From NCBI GenBank assembly GCA_000171835.1, contig ABHC01000008.1, positions 1 through 64,000 of the forward strand: DNA of 64,000 nucleotides, in the 5' to 3' direction. This DNA is from an alpha proteobacterium BAL199 (lineage in GTDB: Bacteria > Pseudomonadota > Alphaproteobacteria > Thalassobaculales > Thalassobaculaceae). The position numbers and the translations under genes are program-made. Each line of letters begins with the position of its first letter. Position 1 is the first letter of the stretch. Shown here in pieces: positions 26,568 through 35,201 of the stretch. A model generated the notes under the pieces. The model had not been told where the DNA came from and searched no databases. It saw only the letters and a program-made list of their open reading frames with translations.

Positions 26568-27664
26568 TAGTGGATAGAATCCAACACTTGGTGCCCACGC
26601 CTGACGGCGGCGATGATTTTGTCGGGATCGGCTGTCCAGTTGAAGGGCTTCGGATCTGAGGCGTTGTGCTCGTCGAGGAAGCGGTTGATGGCGGCCTGGA
26701 GGTCGGCGACAGAGCGGAAGACGCCGCGCTTGAGGCGGCGCTTGGCGAGCCTGGCGAAGAAGCCTTCGACGGCGTTGAGCCAGGAACATGAGGTCGGCAC
26801 GAAGTGGAAGGTCCAGCGGGGATGGCGGTGCAGCCAGGCGCGGACCTTGGGGTGCTTGTGGGCGGCGTAGTTGTCGAGGACGGCGTGGATCACCTTGCCG
26901 GCCGGAACCTGGGCCTCGATGTGGTTGAGGAAGCGGATGAACTCCTGGTGGCGGTGACGCTGCATGTTGCGGCCGATGACGGTGCCGTCGAGCACGTTGA
27001 GGGCAGCGAACAAGGTGGTGGTGCCATGGCGCTTGTAGTCGTGGGTCATGGTGCCGGCGCGGCCCTTCTTCAGCGGCAGGCCGGGCTGGGTGCGGTCGAG
27101 CGCCTGGATCTGGCTCTTCTCGTCGACGCTGAGCACGATGGCGTGGGCCGGCGGGTCGACATAGAGCCCGACCACGTCGCGCAGCTTGGTCACGAACTCC
27201 GGGTCGTTCGAGAGCTTGAACTGCCGGATCCGATGCGGGGCCAAACCGTGAGCACGCCAGATCCGCTGCACCGAACTAACCGAGATGCCGGTCTGTGCCG
27301 CCATCGTTGCGGCGGTCCAGTGGGTCGTCTCGCCGGGCGGATCGGTCAGGGTCAGGGCGACGACGCGCTCGGCCACCGAGGGGTCCAGCGGCGGGATCCG
27401 CGACGGGCGCGTCTTGTCCCGCAGCAGCCCGTCCACGCCTTCGGCGGCGAAGCGCTCCTGCCAGCGCCAGACCGCCGTCTTGGCGACCCCGGCCTCGCGC
27501 ATGATCGCGTTGGTGCCCAGGCCCGCGGCGGTGAGCAGCACGATCCGGCAGCGCCAGACGTGCTTTTGCGGGCTGTTGCGGTCCGCCGCGATCGCCTCCA
27601 GGCGGGCGCGATCGGCGGTACTGACGGTGAAGCTGATCCCGGTGCGCATGCCCCAGACTCGCAC
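26567..27664 (-). CDS. IS630-family transposase (copy 2)
   Basis: 365 aa. N-terminal HTH (about 40-110: [23 protein letters not shown]), DDE_3 catalytic domain with Asp181 (VLSVDEKSQ), Asp264 (VLDNYAAHK) and Glu300 (SWLNAVEGFF). It cuts and pastes the element at CTAG, duplicating TA. The stop codon is not inside the element: the last sense codons reach the inverted repeat and the TAG comes from the TA duplication plus the target G. Start could be the GTG used here or an ATG five codons later. Confidence 0.93.
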   Translation of the reverse strand: MRVWGMRTGISFTVSTADRARLEAIAADRNSPQKHVWRCRIVLLTAAGLGTNAIMREAGVAKTAVWRWQERFAAEGVDGLLRDKTRPSRIPPLDPSVAERVVALTLTDPPGETTHWTAATMAAQTGISVSSVQRIWRAHGLAPHRIRQFKLSNDPEFVTKLRDVVGLYVDPPAHAIVLSVDEKSQIQALDRTQPGLPLKKGRAGTMTHDYKRHGTTTLFAALNVLDGTVIGRNMQRHRHQEFIRFLNHIEAQVPAGKVIHAVLDNYAAHKHPKVRAWLHRHPRWTFHFVPTSCSWLNAVEGFFARLAKRRLKRGVFRSVADLQAAINRFLDEHNASDPKPFNWTADPDKIIAAVRRGHQVLDSIH

Positions 27665-27718
27665 GCCACCGAACCCGCGGGAATCCTGAGCGGGATTCTA
27701 ATGTCGGATTTTATCCAC
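26570..27718 (-). mobile_element. IS630-family element, copy 2, complete
   Basis: 1149 bp with terminal repeats GTGGATARAATCC, flanked by TA at 26568-26569 and 27719-27720 within CTAG. It sits directly against copy 1, sharing the single TA between them. It differs from copies 1 and 3 at a base changing Val to Ala in the transposase N-terminus. Confidence 0.95.
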
Positions 27719-27943
27719 TAGCTCGTCCTGTCCACCTTTTTCTGCCAGTCGTTGCCCATAGTGCTGTAGCTTGCTGGCGCAGATGGCGATGCTACTGATG
27801 CTCGGCGCCTCGTTGTAGAAGCGTTGGACGCGCAAATAGCTCTCACTGCGTCCAAGCCAATCCCTACTGAATTCGCTTTCGTTATCGACCAGCCGATGCT
27901 CTTTCAGCATCGCCAGTACGTCGTCTAAAACCGCTTTTCGCAT
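27698..27943 (-). CDS. DUF6626-like small protein, 3' end replaced by IS630
   Basis: 81 aa. A strong AAGGAAGG lies 6 bp before the ATG. The native part (MRKAVLDDVLAMLKEHRLVDNESEF, RDWLGRSESYLRVQRF) resembles DUF6626 proteins, small probable regulators or accessory proteins of mobile elements; I am moderately sure of the family. The final VDKIRH is encoded by the IS630 terminus, so the native C-terminus was lost or lay beyond the insertion. Likely no longer native in function. Confidence 0.6.
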   Translation of the reverse strand: MRKAVLDDVLAMLKEHRLVDNESEFSRDWLGRSESYLRVQRFYNEAPSISSIAICASKLQHYGQRLAEKGGQDELVDKIRH

Positions 27944-28550
27944 GGAGTACCTTCCTTGTTAATAAATAGCAGTGCGCAGACAGCTGCTAAGCATCTCAAA
28001 GTATTTAGCGGGTGCGCTCTACAAACGGGACTAAGGCTGGCGTGCCGACCGTCAAACGCTGCGAAACCCCACCTGCTGTGAGTGGGTCAGCTAATCGAAC
28101 TGCCCGTTGTTCGTCTTCCTCGCACTACCCTGCGCTCTGCGTAGGATGCCCAAATGCGTGCAGCTATCTGCAACGACGTTTGCGAGGTCGTAATGGTTGG
28201 CTGAGAACGCTCGGCTGAAAGTGAGTTGGAAACGCCTATAAACCAACAATGCCGCTACAATGCTTTTGGCTTAGCTGTAGTGAGCTTGCGTAAGACAGCA
28301 CGTAAAAGGATGATCGCAAAACCTGCCTTTCTCAAATTGAGTTGTGTGTAGCCAATTGTCCAAAACCGCCGATGCGGAGAAACAAGTTGATGCCCGCACG
28401 GGCATTGGCTTGTCTTCCCATCCGATACCGGTTTGATTGAAGAATAAATCAGCGCAAATGGCTTTTGAGCTTGAGCAGAGCGAAAGCGAAAGAAGGCATG
28501 CAGCGCATGCGGAGCTGCGAAGCTGCAACGCATTAAAAGCTCTCAAACCG

Positions 28551-28580
28551 AATGTAAGATTAGTAGTGTTTTCTTACATT
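28551..28580. repeat. Dyad 1 upstream of recombinase A (candidate crossover or operator site)
   Basis: AATGTAAG and CTTACATT separated by 14 bp; extended arms of 11 bp leave an 8-bp centre, the geometry of a tyrosine-recombinase core site. The same dyad with the same 14-bp spacing occurs at 35554-35583 before recombinase B. Confidence 0.55.
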
Positions 28581-28642
28581 TAAGGATAAGTCGCTGAGAT
28601 CATTGAGGGATGATTTTCAATCAAATCGGTCGTCCAAAACAT

Positions 28643-28680
28643 ATGTAAGAAAATACTATAACTGCACGATTTAATTACAT
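28643..28680. repeat. Dyad 2 upstream of recombinase A
   Basis: ATGTAAG and ATTACAT arms with a 24-bp centre, 15 bp before the start codon. A counterpart with identical spacing lies at 35646-35683. The stretch CCAAAACATATGTAAGAAAA is conserved between the two loci. Confidence 0.5.
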
Positions 28681-28695
28681 TTTTGAGGTTGTGCA

Positions 28696-29361
28696 GTGAA
28701 ACAGGCGAAGACGCTCACCAAAGCCGAACTGAAGCGCGTCGTAGACGTCACAAAGGCGTGCAGTCGCTATCCACAGCGCGATGTGACGATGCTGCTGCTG
28801 ACGCACTGGTGCGGCATGCGGGTGGGCGAAGTTGCTGCGCTACGGCTGAGCGACGTGTTGGACGCTAACGGCGACATACGGGCGGAGACCACGCTAGTGG
28901 TGGGAATCAGACAGATGAAACCCGTGCATCAGCAAACGCATGGCGGAAATCTGCCGATCCAGACGGACTCACCCGTTTGATTTTCACCACTAGCAGCGGA
29001 GCAGACGAAGGGAAGCGCCGCCCGCGTCGTGTTCGTGCCCGAACGCATGCGCCGGCAACTGCAAGGGTATCTACAAAGCGCAGAGAAGCCCGCACAGGGC
29101 CCTTACCTGTTCGCTACGCAAAAAGCCCAACGCTTCTCCGCAAACAGCGCTACGCAGCATTTGCAGCGCTTGTATGAGCGGGCGGGCATAGCAGGCGCTA
29201 CGTCGCACAGTGGGCGACGGACGTTCATAACCGAGCTTGCTGCTAAGGGCGTTGGCGTGCGCGTGCTAGCTGCGCTGGCAGGTCATCGCAGCATACAAGT
29301 CACCCAAAAATATATCGACGTGAACGATGAGATGATGCGGAACGCGGTGGAGCTTCTTTGA
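28696..29361 (+). pseudogene. Short tyrosine recombinase A, interrupted by MITE
   Basis: GTG start with GAGG upstream. Removing the MITE and one TA (96 bp) gives a continuous 189-aa protein of FimB/Xer catalytic-domain size. Catalytic residues in that repaired protein: Arg42 (CGMRVGEVAAL), Lys73, His139 and Arg142 (HSGRRTF), His165 (AGHRS), nucleophile Tyr174 (QKYIDV). The MITE adds exactly 32 codons in frame but brings a TGA at 28978-28980, so only an N-terminal fragment is made. A near-identical paralogue lies at 35700. A long recombinase gene faces it 31 bp away. Confidence 0.9.
28897..28990 (-). mobile_element. 94-bp CTAG-targeting MITE, copy 1
   Basis: Termini GTGGTG...CACCAC with imperfect inverted repeats (GTGGTGRRAATCA), flanked by TA (28895-28896, 28991-28992) in a CTAG target. 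It is in reverse orientation relative to the other three copies. Confidence 0.93.
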
Positions 29362-29392
29362 GCCCCCTCGTAGCCCGCATTAGGCGCTTCGG

Positions 29393-30339
29393 TCACTCGT
29401 CATTGTCGCGCTCTGCATCCAAGCGGCGGACGCGCTCAATGTCCTTCTTGCTTACACCAGAAATAAGGTCCTCATCGTACAATATGCCCTTGCGGACGTA
29501 GTGCTGCTCGATCATCTGCCTGCTCGTTCCCATGTTTGTGCTGAGCAGATCAAACGCTTGCGGCGTGCTTCCAAGCTGGCGTAGCCGGTTTTCAGCGTAT
29601 AGGTGCCGGAAGGAATACATCGTCCGCTTGTCACCGTTTTCGTCATACAGCAGACCGATCTCGTCCAACATCTTGTCGAGCGTCTTGTAGAACCCCTTAA
29701 GCTTCTTTCCGTCCTTCGCGCAGAACAGCCAATCGTCACCATCCGTGTGCCCGGTCAGCTCGCAAATCGCCTTGTAAGCCTCAACTGCGCTTTGCTGTGG
29801 TAGCACCAGCCGCGCACCCGTCTTCGTCTGCGGCGATACGGTTATCTGTAGGGTTATGGTTTGAGTGCTATCAGTCCTAAACCGCTTTATATGCTTGTGC
29901 TTGAGTTCGTTAGCTTCGCCAGTGCGCAACCCTGTTCCCTCTAACCAAAGCACGTAAAGACGGAGCAGCTGGCGGCGGTACAGGTGGGCGGAATTGATGC
30001 GGCTTTGCGACCTTTCTCCCTGTGCAGTACCTCAAGCGCTTTCTTCTTGTGGACCCACCAAAGCTCGTACATGTCCGCAAAGCTAAGCTCTTTAGCTGGC
30101 GCATCGTCGCGTACACGCAGCCGCAACTCGTCATAACGATCGAGCGCAACGCGCTTCGCTTCGTCTAAATCAACCTCGCCAGTGCTTTCTTGTATGTATG
30201 TCAGCCGGTTTCCATGCACGTCTCTCATGCCGCGTACATGGATGCGCATGTGATAGATGGGACGCTTAGCACCCTGTCTGTTGAACAGGATCACTTGCCC
30301 TTGTTTCAGCTCGACTTTGTTTATGTAGGACTTGGACAC
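29393..30339 (-). pseudogene. Long tyrosine recombinase A, internally deleted
   Basis: The N-terminal part (29941-30339, MSKSYINKVELKQGQVILFN...) and the catalytic part (29393-29953, with TGLRTGEANEL, YSFRHLYAENRL and nucleophile region IEQHYVRKG) are in different frames. Compared with the 500-aa paralogue at 38945-40447, about 150 residues of the core-binding domain are missing near 29990-30010, where the frame also shifts. The gene faces short recombinase A tail to tail. Non-functional. Confidence 0.85.
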
Positions 30340-30638
30340 GTCTGCAGTCTCAGCATCGTTTTCTTGTAAACGAATTGTAAGATCACAGTACGGTTTGGGC
30401 TATCGAAAAGCCACTTGTAAAACTTTTGTCAATCCGAAAAATGAAAAAGCGCAGTTTAAAAACTGCGCTTTCCCAATAACTTAGTTCGCTGAAGCGTTTG
30501 AAAAATTTTAACGCTTGGCTATTCGGAACGATAAATTTTATCTTTTTAAACAATGGGTTACTGACGCCCAATTTTATCCTGCTGCAAAACTGCTATACCA
30601 AAACAGCCATTCCATCAGTCATTCCAACGCCTTACGCC
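30340..30638. other. Non-coding region between long recombinase A and DUF6641 gene
   Basis: No gene seen. It contains three spaced TTGTAA motifs (around 30365, 30375, 30416), possibly recombinase arm or regulatory sites, and the terminator of the DUF6641-like gene. Confidence 0.5.
30446..30471 (-). terminator. Rho-independent terminator downstream of DUF6641-like gene
   Basis: A 12-bp perfect stem (AAAGCGCAGTTT / AAACTGCGCTTT) with a 2-bp loop; on the minus strand it is followed by TTCATTTTT. It lies about 170 bp after the stop of the DUF6641-like gene. Confidence 0.7.
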
Positions 30639-31067
30639 TCATTCCGTTTTGCGTCGCAGTTTCGGTGCGCCCGCCTGCAGCTCGATCATAGCGTCCAACT
30701 CGCCAGCCTCAACAGCCTTTGCGATGACAGCCAACGTCGGCAGAACTTCATTCTCATCCGCCAGCTTGATCGCCTGCTTGCCCTTCGCCAATTCGAGTGG
30801 CTTGCTGCCGTAGCGCACCGTAAGGACGGTATTGCCCTTCGCGTCCTTACCCCACCAACGCTTCACTCGCTTTGCGACTTGTACGCGCTGGCGCTCGCCT
30901 CCTTCGCCATCCACCCACTTGTATGCTGTCGGCTGGTAGCTCGCATCTTCTGCCAACCGCATCTGCTCGGTCAGCTTGTCCAACAGCTTGCGGCGGCGCT
31001 TAGTGACCGGGTCGCTGTTGTTGGGGCGCTCGTAAGCAACGAGGTTAAGCTCTTTCAGTGCCGTCAT
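30639..31067 (-). CDS. DUF6641-like protein
   Basis: 142 aa from the ATG at 31067, preceded by AGGAGG. The pattern MTALKELNLVAYERPNNSDP, then RRRKLLDKLTEQMRLAED, VAKRVKRWWGKDAKGNTVLTVRYGSKPLELAKGK and a C-terminal VIAKAVEAGELD matches my recollection of DUF6641 proteins, which accompany integrative elements in proteobacteria. The function is not known. It looks intact, unlike most genes in this island. Confidence 0.65.
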   Translation of the reverse strand: MTALKELNLVAYERPNNSDPVTKRRRKLLDKLTEQMRLAEDASYQPTAYKWVDGEGGERQRVQVAKRVKRWWGKDAKGNTVLTVRYGSKPLELAKGKQAIKLADENEVLPTLAVIAKAVEAGELDAMIELQAGAPKLRRKTE

Positions 31068-31134
31068 CGTGTCCTCCTGTCTATCTTTAAGCATTGTGCT
31101 TTCAGTTATCCAAAAGGTCGGCCAAAAAAATGTC

Positions 31135-31428
31135 TCAACCTTCAAACTTCAGCCGATCTATAGCGCCCATTACTACCTCAACTTTGAGCTGTCGTTTCGA
31201 TTTGTACATCTGCCGGAAACCGCTCCCTGCCCGATCCAAACTACGAGACGTTACGACACGCGGCATAGTGACTGGTGAAGATGGGTTTACGTTGCCTTCA
31301 GGCCCTGTATCGACATTCCTGTCTAACCAAAGCTGCAACTGAGGATCAGCTGCTAGGCACTCTTCTAAGTGTTCCAAAGCGCGCTCAAATTGTGCTTCTG
31401 CCTTGTAGCGAAACTTCTGCGTATCCAT
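31135..31428 (-). CDS. Hypothetical island protein, possibly 5'-truncated by IS66
   Basis: 97 aa: charged, helical N-terminus (KFRYKAEAQFERALEHLEECL), then NVDTGPEGNVNPSSP and a basic C-terminus. The ATG lies only a few bases from the end of an IS66 element, so the native start and promoter were probably removed or replaced. It lies 67 bp upstream of the DUF6641-like gene on the same strand, suggesting a former operon. Family not recognised. Confidence 0.5.
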   Translation of the reverse strand: MDTQKFRYKAEAQFERALEHLEECLAADPQLQLWLDRNVDTGPEGNVNPSSPVTMPRVVTSRSLDRAGSGFRQMYKSKRQLKVEVVMGAIDRLKFEG

Positions 31429-31445
31429 CCGCCGAGGGCCGCAGG

Positions 31446-33095
31446 TCAGGCTGCTTGCGTTTGAGGGGCGGCTTTGGTTTTCCAGTTCCAGGGCAGCAGG
31501 TCGTGTAGCCGGTTCTGCGGCGTGTCGGCGATGGTATCGAGGATATGGGCGAGCCATGCCTGGGGGTCGATGCCGTTCATCTTGGCGGTGACGATGAGGG
31601 TGTACATGAAGGCGGCCCTGTCGCCGCCGCGGTCGGAACCGGCGAACAGCCATGATCTTCTGCCGAGAGCGATGCCGCGCAATGCGCGTTCGGCGGCATT
31701 GTTCGTCAGGCAGATGCGGCCGTCATCGAGGAACCGGCTGAAGTCGTCCCAGCGCGGGAGCATGTAGTCCATGGCCTTGGCCACCGGGGCGTGGCGCGAC
31801 AGCCGTGCGCGCTCGGTGCGCATCCAGTCTTCCAGGCCGGCCACCAGGGGCGCGCTGTGCTCCCGGCGCGCGGCCAGGCGGTGCTCGGCGCTCTGGCCAT
31901 TGATCGTGCGCTCGATCTCGAACAGCGCGTCGATCCGGCGCACCGCCTCCAGCGCCATCGGCGAGATCGCCCGTGCCGTCTTGCCGCGGCGTGCCCTGGA
32001 GGCGATGTCGGCGAGTTCGAAGAACTTGCGTCGCCCGTGCGCCCAGCACAGCGCCGGCAGCACCGGCCCGGGCTCGCGGCCGGCGTCGTACAGCCGGTTG
32101 TAGCCGTCATAGGCATCGGCCTGCAGGATGCCGGCGTAGTCGGCGAGATGGGCCTCGGGATGCTCGCCGCGGCGATCCCGGGAGTAGTGGAACAGCGCCG
32201 CCGGCGGTGCCCGGCCGGCAAACGGGCGGTCGTCGCGCACGTAGACCCAGGCGCGCGCCGTGCGGGTCTTCAGCTTCGCCAGCACCGGCACCGTGGTGTC
32301 GTCACCGTGCAGCCGCCCGGCGGCCAGCACATGGGCGGCGATCAGGGCGTGCAGCGGCCGCAGCGCGAACGCGCAGGCACCGACCTGGTCGGCCAGGGTC
32401 GAGACCGACAGCTCGACCCCCTCGCGGGCGTAGCGCTCGCTCTGCCGGTTCAGCGGCTGGTGCTGGCCGTACTTCTCGAACAGCACCATCGCCAGCAGGC
32501 TTGGGCCGGCCCAGCCGCGCGGCGTGGCATGGAACGGTGCCGGCGGCTGCGAGATCTTCTCGCAGTCCCGGCAGCTGAACTTCTCGCGCACCGTCTGCAC
32601 CACCTTCCAGCGGCGCGGGATCACCTCCAGGGTCTCGGTGACGTCTTCGCCGACCTTGCGCAGCCGGTCCGAGCCGCAGCACCCGCAGGCATCGGGCGCC
32701 GGCAGCACGACGCGCTCGCGCGGCAGGTGCTCGGGGAACGGCTTGCGCGACGGCACCCGGCGCTGGAACGGCCGGACCGTGGTGGTCTTCGCCGCCGCCT
32801 GCCCGGCCGCCGCCTCGTCCTCGCCGGCCTTGGCCTCCAGTTCCTCCAGCTCGAGCTCCAGCTGGTCCAGCAGCCGGGCGGTGCGTTCCGAGCGGGTGCC
32901 GAACAGCTGGCGCCTGAGCTTCTCGATCTCCAGCTTGAGGTTGGCGATCAGCGCCTCGGTGCTCGAGGCCCGGGCGACCATCTGCGCCAACCGTGCCTCG
33001 GCCTCGTCGGCACGGCTCTCGGCGAGGTTCGCGCGGGCCTGTGCGGCGGTCACCTCGGCATGCAGTTCGGCGATCCCGGCGGCGCTGGTCTTCAT
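31446..33095 (-). CDS. tnpC: IS66 transposase TnpC (element 1)
   Basis: 549 aa. N-terminal leucine-rich coiled coil (about 10-90), zinc-finger-like CGCCGSDRLRK, then the DDE_Tnp_IS66 domain: HGDDTTVPV, LQADAYDGYNRLYDAG, ALCWAHGRRKFFEL and the C-terminal LTNNAAERALRGIALGRRSWLF and IS66_C tail. Catalyses transposition of the element. Intact. Confidence 0.93.
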   Translation of the reverse strand: MKTSAAGIAELHAEVTAAQARANLAESRADEAEARLAQMVARASSTEALIANLKLEIEKLRRQLFGTRSERTARLLDQLELELEELEAKAGEDEAAAGQAAAKTTTVRPFQRRVPSRKPFPEHLPRERVVLPAPDACGCCGSDRLRKVGEDVTETLEVIPRRWKVVQTVREKFSCRDCEKISQPPAPFHATPRGWAGPSLLAMVLFEKYGQHQPLNRQSERYAREGVELSVSTLADQVGACAFALRPLHALIAAHVLAAGRLHGDDTTVPVLAKLKTRTARAWVYVRDDRPFAGRAPPAALFHYSRDRRGEHPEAHLADYAGILQADAYDGYNRLYDAGREPGPVLPALCWAHGRRKFFELADIASRARRGKTARAISPMALEAVRRIDALFEIERTINGQSAEHRLAARREHSAPLVAGLEDWMRTERARLSRHAPVAKAMDYMLPRWDDFSRFLDDGRICLTNNAAERALRGIALGRRSWLFAGSDRGGDRAAFMYTLIVTAKMNGIDPQAWLAHILDTIADTPQNRLHDLLPWNWKTKAAPQTQAA

Positions 33096-33163
33096 GTTGG
33101 AATCATACCCCGGATCGCCCGAAAAGTCCCGGTTTTCTGCGCCTCACGGACGATATTCCCGGC

Positions 33164-33511
33164 TCATCCGGCGCGCTGCGGCCGCCAGGTATGACGCGGG
33201 TTGCGCCAGTCGATTCCGTCCAGAAGATAGCCCAGCTGCGCCGCCGAGATCGCCACCGAACCATCGGCCGGGGTCGGCCAGATGAACCGGCCCTGCTCCA
33301 GCCGCTTGACGTACAGCGACAGCCCGACCCCGTCATGCCAGAGAATCTTGCAGAGATCGCCGCGGCGGCCCCGGAAGGCGAACAGCTCGCCGCCGAACGG
33401 ATCGCGGCCCAGTTCCTCCTGCACCTGCAGGCTCAGGCTGTGCATCCCCCGGCGCATGTCCGTCGCACCGCCGGCCAGCCACACCCGCAGGTCCGAGGCG
33501 AAGCCGATCAC
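33164..33511 (-). CDS. tnpB: IS66 accessory protein TnpB (element 1)
   Basis: 115 aa. GTG start overlapping tnpA's TGA by 4 bp (GTGA). Motifs of IS66 Orf2: VWLAGGATDMRRGMHSLS, LFAFRGRRGDLCKILWHDG and YVKRLEQGRFIWP. Required for transposition; mechanism unknown. Confidence 0.92.
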   Translation of the reverse strand: MIGFASDLRVWLAGGATDMRRGMHSLSLQVQEELGRDPFGGELFAFRGRRGDLCKILWHDGVGLSLYVKRLEQGRFIWPTPADGSVAISAAQLGYLLDGIDWRNPRHTWRPQRAG

Positions 33512-33921
33512 CCGCGTCGCTCCAGCACATCGAGAACCCGGGTCAGGGCCGCCGCATCGACATCGCGGCCGATCACCACTCGACGGCCGTCCCCGAGCAC
33601 GATCTCCATCCGCCCGCCGGAACCCGACGGCACCGCCGAGGCGTCCGCCGCGCACGCCATCAGCACCGCCGGTACCAGCCGCGACCCGGCCGGCGAACCG
33701 GTCGTCGGGCCACCGAGCCGACCATCCCGGTACGCCTTGCGCCACGTGAACAGAAGCGAAACCGGAACGTCGTGACGCCTCGCCGTCGCCGAGGCCTGGC
33801 GGTCACCGGCCAGGCTATCCTCGACGATCCGCAGCTTCGCCGCCGCGCTCCAGCGTCGCCGACGGCCAGCCGTCACGACATCCAGCCGGCCCGCGAAGCC
33901 ATTGTCCGTATGCATAGCCAT
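33508..33921 (-). CDS. tnpA: IS66 accessory protein TnpA (element 1)
   Basis: 137 aa. HTH_Tnp_1-type N-terminal region (RRRRWSAAAKLRIVEDSL, then ATARRHDVPVSLLFTWRKAY) binds DNA. The C-terminal half is a small alpha/beta region common to IS66 Orf1. Its stop overlaps tnpB's GTG. Confidence 0.9.
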   Translation of the reverse strand: MAMHTDNGFAGRLDVVTAGRRRRWSAAAKLRIVEDSLAGDRQASATARRHDVPVSLLFTWRKAYRDGRLGGPTTGSPAGSRLVPAVLMACAADASAVPSGSGGRMEIVLGDGRRVVIGRDVDAAALTRVLDVLERRG

Positions 33922-34096
33922 AGCGACAGTCGACTACGCAAACCGGCCCGCCGCCAGGCGGCCTACACCGTATGGATACGGTGCTGATGTGACTTTTGAA
34001 GATGCTACACGGCACGGCAGGCGATTTTTCAACGCGCTTGATCGTGCTGTCCTACCACGCAAGCAATTGAGGGAGGGACAGCGATTGCGCCGACTA

Positions 34097-34190
34097 GTGG
34101 TGAAAATCAAACGGGTGAGTCCGTCTGGATCGGCAGATTTCCGCCATGCGTTTGCTGATGCACGGGTTTCATCTGTCTGATTCCCACCAC
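34097..34190 (+). mobile_element. 94-bp CTAG-targeting MITE, copy 2
   Basis: Complete copy, GTGGTG to CACCAC, flanked by TA at 34095-34096 and 34191-34192. Inserted at a CTA-G codon boundary in the HUH-like gene, adding 96 bp in frame with a stop near its right end. Confidence 0.93.
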
Positions 34191-34247
34191 TAGCTTTTAT
34201 TGAACGTGGCAGACTGCGCGCTAACACGCACATCCACTTTTTTATAA

Positions 34248-35201
34248 GAGTCTGATTCGAAATTAATCTGAATTGTTGCAATGTCTTGCGATGCGTCGGG
34301 TGAAGAGTTGGACGGATGCGACGAAGAGCCATGCGCTTGCGGACGCGATGGTTTGCTCGAAGTCCTTGGCGAGGCGTCGGTTGCGGCTGAGCCAGGCCAG
34401 CGTTCGTTCGACGACCCATCGGCGGGGCAGGACCTCGAAGCCCTTGGCGGCATCGGATCGCTTGATGATCTCGATGGTCCATTTGCCGATGCGGCGCAAC
34501 GCCTCGCGCAGCTTGTCGCCGGCATAGCCACCATCGGCGAAGATATGGCGCAGCCAGGGGAAGCGGTGGATGATTTCGGCGAGCAACAGCGGTGCCCCAT
34601 CACGGTCCTGGATATCGGCCGTGTGGATTATGGCATGGACCAGATTGCCCTCGGTGTCGGTCAGGATATGCCGCTTGCGGCCCTTGATCTTCTTGCCCGC
34701 ATCATAGCCGCGCGGACCGCCGCTCTCGGTGGTCTTGACGCTCTGGCTATCGATGACGCCGGCGCTGGGCGAGGCTTCACGGCCATGAATCTCGCGCGTG
34801 GCCATCAGCAGGGAATGGTTCAGCGTTTGCCACAACCCGCTGTCGCGCCACATGTAAAACCAGCGCCTGACGGTCGATACCGGCGGGAAGCAAGGCGGCA
34901 GCATCCGCCACGGCAGGCCACCGCGCAGCAGATACAGGATCGCTTCGACAATCCGCCGCATCGACCATCGGCGAGGACGCCCGACATGCGATGGCGGTGG
35001 CAAGAAGGGTGCGATCACCGCCCATTCGGCGTCGGTCAAATCACTTGGCAACGCCAGGCCCGCGCGGGCATGAAGCGCGCGAGTGGTATCGGTCCACATC
35101 GTCGATCCTTGGGAAGGTGTTGCTAACCTCCAGAATCAACGATCGGGCCACGCGTCAAGCCAACCTGCTGATACCAATCAACTTAATTTCGGATCAGGCT
35201 C
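34248..35201 (-). mobile_element. IS5-family element
   Basis: 954 bp. Termini GAGTCTGATTCGAAATTAA and (right, reversed) GAGCCTGATCCGAAATTAA are inverted repeats. TAA is duplicated on both sides. It lies inside the HUH-like gene, four codons after the HIH motif. Confidence 0.93.
34263..35099 (-). CDS. IS5-family transposase
   Basis: 278 aa. N-terminal LTDAEWAVIAPFLPPP and WSMRRIVEAILYLLRGGLPWRMLP (DUF4096-type), then the DDE_Tnp_1 domain: VIDSQSVKTTESGG (first Asp), FADGGYAGDKL (second Asp) and WVVERTLAWLSRNRRL (Glu, the Y-(2)-R-(3)-E-(6)-K-like box). Intact, single frame. Confidence 0.93.
   Translation of the reverse strand: MWTDTTRALHARAGLALPSDLTDAEWAVIAPFLPPPSHVGRPRRWSMRRIVEAILYLLRGGLPWRMLPPCFPPVSTVRRWFYMWRDSGLWQTLNHSLLMATREIHGREASPSAGVIDSQSVKTTESGGPRGYDAGKKIKGRKRHILTDTEGNLVHAIIHTADIQDRDGAPLLLAEIIHRFPWLRHIFADGGYAGDKLREALRRIGKWTIEIIKRSDAAKGFEVLPRRWVVERTLAWLSRNRRLAKDFEQTIASASAWLFVASVQLFTRRIARHCNNSD

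Larger units (their letters stand above)
27944..28695. other. Non-coding region upstream of short recombinase A
   Basis: No convincing gene in these 752 bp. It holds an ATGCCCG/CGGGCAT hairpin (28391-28407), a GCATGC-rich stretch (28496-28510), and two dyads just before the recombinase gene (described separately). The base composition is lower in GC than flanking chromosome. Confidence 0.6.
31434..33966 (-). mobile_element. IS66-family element 1 (ends approximate)
   Basis: Carries tnpA-tnpB-tnpC in the IS66 order. The right end reads GTAGGCCGCCTGG on the minus strand, an IS66-like terminus. The left end is only weakly similar and no matching 8-bp duplication is seen, so the left end may be worn or the element rearranged. 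Its sequence is unrelated at base level to the second IS66. Confidence 0.75.

Noticed and set aside
28255-28546. Two overlapping small minus-strand frames before recombinase A
   Set aside because: No ribosome site, and the region has hairpins instead of protein-like composition.
30383-31163. Open frames in the AT-rich part around 30.4-31.2 kb on the plus strand
   Set aside because: They cross a clear terminator and run antisense to the DUF6641-like gene; no ribosome sites.
31418-33980. Inverted 8-mer (GTATCCAT / ATGGATAC) at the two sides of IS66 element 1 as a target duplication
   Set aside because: The two copies are inverted, not direct, and do not abut IS66-like termini on the left, so they are probably chance.
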